DNA of 49,419 bases. Source: Symbiodinium natans. Taxonomy: Eukaryota > Sar > Dinophyceae > Suessiales > Symbiodiniaceae. Shown here piece after piece: positions 43,409 to 49,419 of the stretch. How positions within the stretch are numbered: the stretch's first letter is position 1; each line of letters begins with the position of its first letter. The translations under genes were made by a program, and so were the position numbers. A model generated the notes under the pieces. It was not told the DNA's origin, ran no database searches, and saw only the letters and a list, made by a program, of their open reading frames with translations. The stretch lies in assembly GCA_905221605.1 (NCBI GenBank), contig CAJNDS010002499.1:276001-325419 (forward strand). Direction: 5' to 3'.

Positions 43409-43876
43409 GCCCATCTCATGATTGCAGAAATAACTGTGGACGGCTCCACCAGTTTTCAATAACCCAGCTTTCGTCTCCGCGAGGTAGGCTGCATCCTTGT
43501 AGCTCCTTGACAGACACTTCGGATTTGATCCCGTATGCGTTGGATACAACAGCTGCAGGTGGCGTAGGATAAGAATCAAGGTGTTGGGATGTGTATTCGG
43601 GCGTAACAGCAGGGAACTACTGAAAACGGATTTGGCGGTTTGGCATCCTGTCGATCTCTATGGGCTCAAGGCTGGTGCAGGAAACGTACAAGAAGGCTAA
43701 TCATCAGTTCTCAGCGTTGATCCCTGAATGGACGCCTTGCTTCCCCAAACGCCTCACTGACTCAACAAGCACGTAAATTCTAATGGCCCGCCAGGTATTC
43801 CAAAAACAGTGAAAAGAACTGCCAAGCATCGGTCGCCTTTCAGCCACACCTCCGCAGAAGCATGAACACCACGTAC
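43409..43876. other. No gene resolved
   Basis: No exon was found apart from the downstream continuation of the coiled-coil frame at 43877, which becomes Cys/Trp-rich and unconvincing after the donor. Confidence 0.35.
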
Positions 43877-44220
43877 TGGCGCGACGCCGCAGCAACTCAT
43901 TTTCAAGCTCCACTCGACGGAGGGCGGCGGACGTGTCGGATAGCTTCGCTTCAGCTAAGCACAAGGAGACAGTATTTTATAATCGGCTTCTGTGAAACAC
44001 TCGGCTCCATACTTGGCATGCCTCCAGCTCCTGAAGGCATCATCCGCACGTCGCGTGCCACCCTCACAAGATCCGACAACCGACAACCTCGCGTTTGCGG
44101 TGATATCGGCGCTGCCAATATGCGTTATTCAGCACACATTTGGTGCCAGCGTTCCAACACTTGCAGAATCTCGCAGACGCATGCCTCTGGCGTTTCCGTT
44201 GATTTTGGCTGCTCGTCAAC
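43877..44220 (-). CDS. Exon candidates of a coiled-coil protein, unidentified
   Basis: Exon 43954-43877 has an excellent acceptor (CTGTCTCCTTGTGCTTAG), reads EAKLSDTSAALRRVELENEL then LRRRA and ends at a GT donor (GCCA/GTACGT). Leucines and charges are spaced as in a short coiled coil or leucine zipper. Upstream, a frame at about 44220-44125 reads PKSTETPEACVCEILQVLER then WHQMCAE before a stop, and another at about 44070-43980 reads GGTRRADDAFRSWRHAKYG. Their joins are not resolved. The gene would end just 5' of the duplicated block in front of the bicupin gene. No basic region adjoining the zipper was confirmed, so I do not call it a bZIP factor. Confidence 0.45.
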
Positions 44221-44654
44221 GGGAGGAACTTAGAAGCAAGGCAGCCATAATCATTCATCGACATTCATCGACTGAGCAAAAGTGCTGAATGCAGTTCCGC
44301 AAAATCGGAGGCGCCAAGGCCCGTGCCCATGAGTGCTCAAACAGTGTGGATGGCACAGTGTGTGCACTCGGGTGTTTGATGCTCATGGCTACACCCGAGT
44401 ATGCCATGGTGGGATGATGCTTTCGCGTGCATCTTGGTGCGTTTCAGTCCGCCTATAAACCTGACTCAAGCCTGCAAGCCGTGTTTACATGTGCACGAAG
44501 GACAAAATTGTACTTTTTTGAGGCTCTCGGCATCCACTTGCGCAGCACCATCAGGTTGAGAAACTTTGGCCACGAGTCCATACCAGTCCATACCAGTCCG
44601 CACTAGTCCACACTAGTCCTTCACCGTGAGTACCATGGTATTCGTCACGAGGTA
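44221..44654. other. No gene; 10-mer tract
   Basis: No exon was seen. Four units of GTCCATACCA/GTCCGCACTA occur at 44576-44620. Confidence 0.45.
44576..44620. repeat. GTCCATACCA-type 10-mer, four units
   Basis: Two units of GTCCATACCA and two of GTCC(G/A)CACTA. Confidence 0.85.
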
Positions 44655-44925
44655 ACCAGGTAGAGCTCACGTCTCAGCTTCCGTGGGTGAAAGTTTCGTG
44701 GTAGCTCTTCTGGGTGGCCACTGTTGAAATCCATCACGTGCCCCGGACGGTCGCCCAGTGTGACAAGCATTGGAATCCATCACCGGCCGACCGGCCAAGT
44801 GACAACTTTGCCAAGAAGTCATTTACTAGACCTCACCATGTCTCAGCTTCTGTGGGTTAAAGCTTCCCGGCTCTTTTGCGTGGCCAACCACTGTTGAAAT
44901 CCCTCACCCCCCAGCACGACTTTAG
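44655..44925. repeat. Imperfect repeats duplicating the end of an exon
   Basis: The segment TCTCAGCTTC(C/T)GTGGGT...CTGTTGAAATCC(A/C)TCAC occurs at about 44670-44737 and 44839-44908. A third partial unit (TGGAATCCATCACCGGCC) lies between them near 44771. On the minus strand both full copies encode G-(D/E)-G-F-Q-Q-W followed by divergent frames, so the 3' part of the exon at 44843-45081 appears to have been copied downstream of itself. Confidence 0.7.
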
Positions 44926-45081
44926 CCAAGAACTCTTTTGCGGCAATCCTTCTCTCAAAGACATGCTCATCAAACGACTGGTCTTCGGTGATGTAGGCAA
45001 CCAGGTGTCTCGCCAGATCCAGCATTTGCAAAGGGGCATGCTTGAACCACGTCCCTTTCAGGTGCATGAGGCAGCGCAAAC
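44843..45081 (-). CDS. Exon candidate, helical protein, unidentified
   Basis: After CCACATGCAG the minus strand reads LRCLMHLKGTWFKHAPLQML, DLARHLVAYITEDQSFDEHV, FERRIAAKEFLAKVVLGGEG and FQQWLATQKSREA. Codon use is strongly G/C-ending and composition is that of a globular helical protein. A GC donor (GAA/GCTTTA) near 44863 would end it in phase 0; otherwise it runs to a TGA at 44843. Its 3' end lies in the duplicated segment at 44655-44925, and a G-rich 12-mer array lies just upstream in the preceding intron. I cannot name the family. Confidence 0.6.
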
Positions 45082-45102
45082 CTGCATGTGGCGAGCGTGG
45101 CG

Positions 45103-45214
45103 CGGGGCGGGGTTGGGGGCGGGGTTGGGGGCGGGGTTGGGGGCGGGGTTGGGGGCGGGGTTGGGGGCGGGGTTGGGGGCGGGGTGGGCGCGGGGTGGGG
45201 GCGGGGTGGGGGCG
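45103..45214. repeat. GCGGGGTTGGGG 12-mer array (G-quadruplex-prone)
   Basis: About seven units of GCGGGGTTGGGG, then three shorter GCGGGGTGGG-type units, on the plus strand. Each unit carries two runs of four G. On the minus strand one frame reads as Ala-Pro-Asn-Pro repeats joined to an ATG-initiated 95-codon frame (45345-45058), and another as Pro-Thr repeats; I regard both as artefacts of the array. Confidence 0.95.
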
Positions 45215-46194
45215 AAAGACCGGATAAAGTGGCTCGAAGCTCCAAATTCAAGCTCAGCAGCCGTCGCGACGTTGCAGCATTGTCTCATCCAGGTGGAAAT
45301 CAAGCAGCGGGTCTTCTTCCGACCCATAGCCGCCGTCACGCGCATCCTGGTTTAGCGAGTGTCCGCCAGCGCCAGATCCTCAGAGCTCTTCGGCTGACAT
45401 GACCCCAAAGCTTTCATTCGAGGCAGACTGCCAGTGGATTCATGTGGGATCCCACAAGGTGACTGAACAGCTGATAAACAGCTGATTCTCGTGCTCCTGT
45501 TACAACGCCCGCCTTGCAAGGTCCGCAACGTCAATCATGTGAACCACCAGGTCCTGACTCAGCCCCACTCAGCCGGCTGCTTAAGGCTTCCTAAGGCTTC
45601 TCAGTCTGCAAGGAGTGGTCGAGCAGTCGAGCATGGTCGAGCATGGACGAGCCAGATGGGTCCAATGAGACACTCGATGTAAAAACATTTCGAAGAACAG
45701 TACTGAGAACAGTACTTGCAACATCTTGCAAGCATCACGCGTCCTTGGGCAAAGCAAAGGTGCTTGACACCGAGCGGCTTTTGCAGACCTCTTTCACCTA
45801 GCAAAGTCACAGCAAAGCGAAACAGTGAAACAAGCACGACTTGAGAATGGCAAAGCATGAAGCAGTAGGCCAGCATCGGCCAGCCGCCATTTCCAGGCCG
45901 CTCTCTGAGAGCGCCCCTCCTCCCTCCCTCTGCCTCCCCCCATCCCCCCCCCCCTCCCCACCCGGCGGCCCGGCGGGGCGTGCAAAGAAGTGCCCCCATC
46001 TTTACATGCGCTGCACGGCGCTGCCCTGTGCTGAGTGGCGAGCTGGCAGAAACTTCAAGATCTCAAGCCGCAGGTACCTGGAACTGGAACAGCAATCAAG
46101 CATCCTCTGCTCATCTGAAAAGCTTTCGCTTGCATCCTCCCAGCGTTATCTTGTAGGAAGGCGTTTGAGGAAAGAAGGAAAGAACCACCCAGCA
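45215..46194. other. No gene resolved
   Basis: Minus-strand fragments such as HESTGSLPRMKALGSCQPKS near 45440 are weak. Poly(C) (about 12) lies near 45945. No exon assigned. Confidence 0.35.
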
Positions 46195-46266
46195 GGACAC
46201 TAGGAGGACACTAGGAGGACACTAGGAGCACACTAGGAGGACACGAGGAGGACACAAGGAGGACAC
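46195..46266. repeat. GGACACTAGGA 11-mer array
   Basis: Six to seven units of GGACACTAGGA with a few substitutions. Confidence 0.92.
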
Positions 46267-46676
46267 TACAAAGACGCGACCATAAATACGAACACCAAAA
46301 GGACGATTTCAGACACCCCTAAGACCTATGACAACATTAGGCGATGGCAAGGGGTGTTCTGTCCGACAAGGCACGAGGGTAGCGGACGCGGAGGAAGTCC
46401 TGGCACCTACCGCAAGTTTTGGCTGGTCATCCAACTTTGTGCTGAGGTTTGCTGACTTGCCTTGGGCTCCGAAGGGCGCTCCGAAGGGCGCTCCGAAGGG
46501 ATCAAGCTTGAGCCTGGGCCGGCGTCCAAAACGGCCATGCAAACCTGTGAGGGGCGGCCGTCCATGGAAAGCGGCGTCCAGCTGGAATCACAACTCCTCA
46601 CGCGCAGCAAAACAGACTTCGAGCTGACGGTTGCCGAGCATCTTGAACCATCTTGCAAGGAGGGCACCACCACCAG
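46267..46676. other. No gene resolved; 12-mer tract
   Basis: Three units of GGGCGCTCCGAA lie at about 46466-46501. Frames of 80-116 codons on both strands pass through it and cannot be separated. Expected to hold the 3' region of the 46677-47507 gene. Confidence 0.35.
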
Positions 46677-47507
46677 CTACGCAAGCCCCATGATGTCACC
46701 TGGCATGCGGGTCACGCGAGCACATGCGAGCACCGGCAAAACTTGCCGCACATTCCCCATGGCCTCCTCGCAGTTTACATCTGCGAGCCTCGGACGCTCA
46801 TGCCGGATATGAAAAGTATGAATGACAAAGCACACCTGGTCGCTAGCGCCACAAGCTTTTTGCATCAGGTTGGGATCGGGCTCCCTGTCGTCCGTGTCGG
46901 TGGGGCTGGTGTCCACCTTCCGCGGTCAGGGGTGGACCCGCGACAAACACAACAAAACTTGGCCTCTTTCGTTGAGGTGTCTGACAACCTCGGGGGAAAC
47001 AAAAAATGTACCTCCACAAGCCCCACAAGCCCTGTGATGCCATGCTGTGCGTCCGACTCCGACGAGACGTCGCCCAGCGGCAGCTTCCGAAGTGTCTGCA
47101 GGCAAACGCTGCGTTTGTCATTCGGATACTCGATGGCTACTCGGTGTGACGGAAGTTGTAGGGTTCAGGGTTGTCATGGGCTATCTGTCCGGTTCGACGT
47201 GGCATCGCCTTGATGAAGTCGCAAATCTCAGCCTTCTGTGCATCTAGCAATTCCTTGATCTCACCCAGGAGCTCTTTGCGAAAGTCAGCGAGATCCTGCA
47301 CATGTCACAACCCGCACTGAGTTCGACTACATGCAATCAGCATATGCTTGTTACACGCCTAGCCACTCCGGTCCTTGGTGTGAGATGGAACTTGATTGGG
47401 CTGCTCACTTTGCTCAATGTCTGCATAGCCCAGGAGAGACAGGAAACTGTCCATTGGCCCGCGCGTCACGCTGCGCACGGATGCGCGCAGTATCGCTGAC
47501 TTCGGCG
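46677..47507 (-). CDS. Coiled-coil protein, at least four exons, unidentified
   Basis: Minus-strand exons: 47507-47459 (AEVSDTARIRAQRDAR), 47295-47209 (DLADFRKELLGEIKELLDAQ then KAEICDFIK), 47095-47012 (TLRKLPLGDVSSESDAQHGI then TGLVGLVE) and 46916-46677 (VDTSPTDTDDREPDPNLMQK, ACGASDQVCFVIHTFHIRHE and on to PGDIMGLA, TAG). The three joins are in phase 0, with donors GC (CGG/GCCAAT), GC (AAG/GCGATG) and GT (GAG/GTACAT) and AG acceptors; introns are 163, 113 and 95 nt. The first two exons form a continuous coiled coil of about 45 residues. A further 5' piece near 47652-47611 (FEQAR or longer) is likely. Codon bias is strong. No family is recognised. The second copy of the bicupin 5' block lies 0.8 kb upstream and may supply its promoter. 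Confidence 0.72.
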
Positions 47508-48306
47508 CTGCAGGGTTATGTCACAGGCAACCCAAACGCCTGACCCATACAATAGGAGAGCCGTGCTTTGTTGAAAGCGCATTTTGTCAAAGCTGTGTCG
47601 TTCAACGTGCCTCAGCCATCCTAGATTCAGAGTCGTTCCGAGCTTGCTCAAAATGCAGAGGTTTGGGCCAAGCAAGCATCGGCAAAATTAATGTGTGCAC
47701 ATGGAAAACACAACACACAAATCAAAGGAAGACATGGGCAAGAACTCATCAACCTTGCTGTCTGAGACCGCGCAGCACATGTGGTGGTCGACGATAATTC
47801 CAACAATCTCACAGCAACAGAAACGTCCCCTGACTGAACCGTAGCTAGTCAATTAGTTCGTGAAGAGTAAAACCGGATTGGAAAAGGAACCTCAACTCAG
47901 ATAGTCGCAGATAGACTCATAGCCAGACCGGTTCCCCACAGGATTTCGCAACGGCCCCACTTCTGGGTAGCTTGGGATAGCAGACTGCTCTCCAACTGCA
48001 TGGGAGCTGCCTAACAGCCTGTGATGGCCCTAATTTCAATCAACATGACGGAGAACACAAGCGTCCCTTCAATGATCACCCAGTCAACAAAAGCTTGTGC
48101 GTCCAGTTCCAATGACCACGATGCTGTCGTGGCATCATCAGCATCTCTGTCGTACAGCTCAGCTCATGTAAATGAAGCTCCACACCACCAGCACCAAAAC
48201 ATGCCCCACAAGAACTCCTTTTGGGAATCTAGAAATCTCGAAATCGAGGCTGGGGTCTCCAAACGACGTGAACAACCTCTGCATGAGTCAAAGCCTGGCT
48301 CTGCCC
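47508..48306. other. Presumed 5' part or intron of the coiled-coil gene
   Basis: Apart from the exon-like FEQARNDSESRMAEAR near 47652-47605 on the minus strand, no exon was found. A plus-strand ATG frame of 125 codons (48024-48401) runs into the duplicated block and is probably spurious. Confidence 0.4.
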
Positions 48307-48672
48307 GCCATGCTGTCTCTGCCCAAATGAACCTGACGACTCAAACGGCTGCAAGAAAAGGCCTTTGCACAGGAGGCTTTGACGTCAATATGTCCAGGTA
48401 AGGATGCACATTGTGCCAATTGCCCATGTGTTGCTCTACCACTGTGAGCAAAGAAAACGGACCTGCAAACAACAGATGAATGCCAAACAATTGTCGGAAC
48501 TTCATGGACAGCGGCGGACCTGTGGGAAAGGTATGTTTGTGCAGTTTCTCGGACAGTGTGCAAGACATAAACAAGCTTGGTAACATTTCAGCGGCGCACA
48601 TTCCATAAAAGCGCAGCTTTGCACACCCGAACTGCCATACTGATATGCCGCCATTCATGGGATACCACCTCC
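48307..48672. repeat. Duplicated 5' block, copy 2 (upstream of coiled-coil gene)
   Basis: Second copy of the block at 43027-43408, in direct orientation 5.28 kb away. It keeps the TTCTTGCAG acceptor and an ATG at 48311, after which the two copies diverge at once. Here the ATG is followed by GCGGGCAGAGCCAGGC and an early TGA in frame, so if used it must splice within a few codons or the copy is inactive. Confidence 0.93.
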
Positions 48673-49419
48673 CCACTGACTCGTTCAGAATTGTATTTTA
48701 AACATTATCAAAACACAAAGCACCTCTTGATGAAAGCTTGATGAAACCCCTTGACACATTTAGAAGCGCCGGGCCGTGCTCTTCGCATAATGTCAAACCG
48801 TCTTATTCCACAACCACGAGCACAACAAACAAGACTTGATCCAAACATTGCCTGTCAGCAACTTTTCAGAAATGTAAAAACTGCAAACTGCAACTTTTCC
48901 AAGTGCGAACGAACAAAACCCAAAATCCCTGCAAATTATCGTGTCATGTGAGTCAAGTGATTCTGAAGCTGAAGCTCGAAGCCGTGTCCAAGTCCAACCT
49001 TTCTCACCTAATCATCACAAGCTCGTCGAAACTATTTGGGTACGGCCGCATAGGGCACCCTGCTATACCCTGTTGGCTGTCCAATCGTTCGCTCCAATAC
49101 AATTTGTGACCTACACTTTTCCGCCCTTTCGGCTCCATACGTTCCCTCGGCACGAGCCTGCTTCTTGGCGCCCTTGTGTTCTCTTTGTGTTGCTAGGTAT
49201 TCGCTTCATTTCTGTCATCCTGACGTTTTTGGTTCCTGTCTGAGTTTGCTTCTTTACTTTGGGACTTTTGTGTGTTTCGTTCTTCGCCTGCTGTCTGGCA
49301 TTGCTTCTTCCTCAGGACCCTCACGGATTTGCTGCAATTCTTGCACAACTTTGGTCACAAACGCACTGGAAGGTCTTAGATGCATCTCACATATGAGGTC
49401 TTGATAGCCAGTGGTCCGC
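48673..49419. other. No gene recognised
   Basis: No repeat array or supported exon. A plus-strand frame at about 48941-49243 is open, with a hydrophobic end, but has no other support. Confidence 0.4.

Noticed and set aside
43099-43572. Plus-strand frame of 157 codons, and minus frames in the duplicated block
   Set aside because: The corresponding frames are broken in the second copy of the block and differences are not concentrated at third positions, so there is no sign of protein-level constraint.
43877-43954. bZIP transcription factor
   Set aside because: The leucine/charge spacing fits a coiled coil, but no basic DNA-binding region could be joined to it.

Overview
The window looks like nuclear DNA of a dinoflagellate, probably a Symbiodiniaceae/Suessiales-type genome. 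The reasons are internal. Two genes could be rebuilt with confidence, and both are cut by introns with GC-AG, GA-AG and GT-AG borders, a donor mix typical of dinoflagellates. Interstitial telomere-like TTTAGGG/TTTGGGG tracts occur three times. Simple repeats are very abundant. I saw no bacterial operon structure, rRNA, tRNA, CRISPR array, insertion sequence or complete transposon.

Coding content is sparse, and nearly all of it that I can support is on the minus strand, as expected for a unidirectional dinoflagellate gene array. Two genes are recognised. At 25.8-29.0 kb, nine short exons (24-81 nt) together encode an organelle-type translation initiation factor IF-3; neither the start nor the C-terminus is resolved. 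At 41.0-43.0 kb, four exons encode a 426-residue secreted bicupin of the oxalate decarboxylase family whose second domain has lost its metal ligands. A third gene at 46.7-47.5 kb (coiled-coil, unidentified) and a fourth at 20.9-21.7 kb (acidic coiled-coil, unidentified) have convincing exons with matching phases.

Region by region: 0-10 kb holds isolated minus-strand exon candidates (0.35-0.55, 2.5, 4.7-4.9, 6.1-6.6, 8.2-8.6 kb), a frameshifted coding remnant (9.4-10.0 kb) and a large CTGTATGTATA-rich array (5.2-5.8 kb). 10-20 kb is dominated by tandem repeats (11-mer CT array at 12.9 kb, CA/CCCA array at 14.0-14.5 kb, telomere-like block at 17.9 kb), with a few exon-like stretches and small ORFs. 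20-30 kb has the acidic coiled-coil gene, another exon candidate and the IF-3 gene. 30-40 kb is mostly non-coding, with a 47-unit CA microsatellite and a 0.7 kb GAGAGAGT array. 40-49.4 kb is the most gene-rich part.

The most interesting relationship is a block of about 370 bp just upstream of the bicupin start codon. It is repeated 5.28 kb away, at roughly 88-90% identity by eye, with one edge of the similarity lying at the ATG in both copies. The second copy lies upstream of the 46.7-47.5 kb coiled-coil gene, so the two genes may share a duplicated promoter and leader. Many exon candidates below rest only on open frame, codon usage and splice-like borders, and are marked with low confidence. 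I found no clear previously undescribed system.
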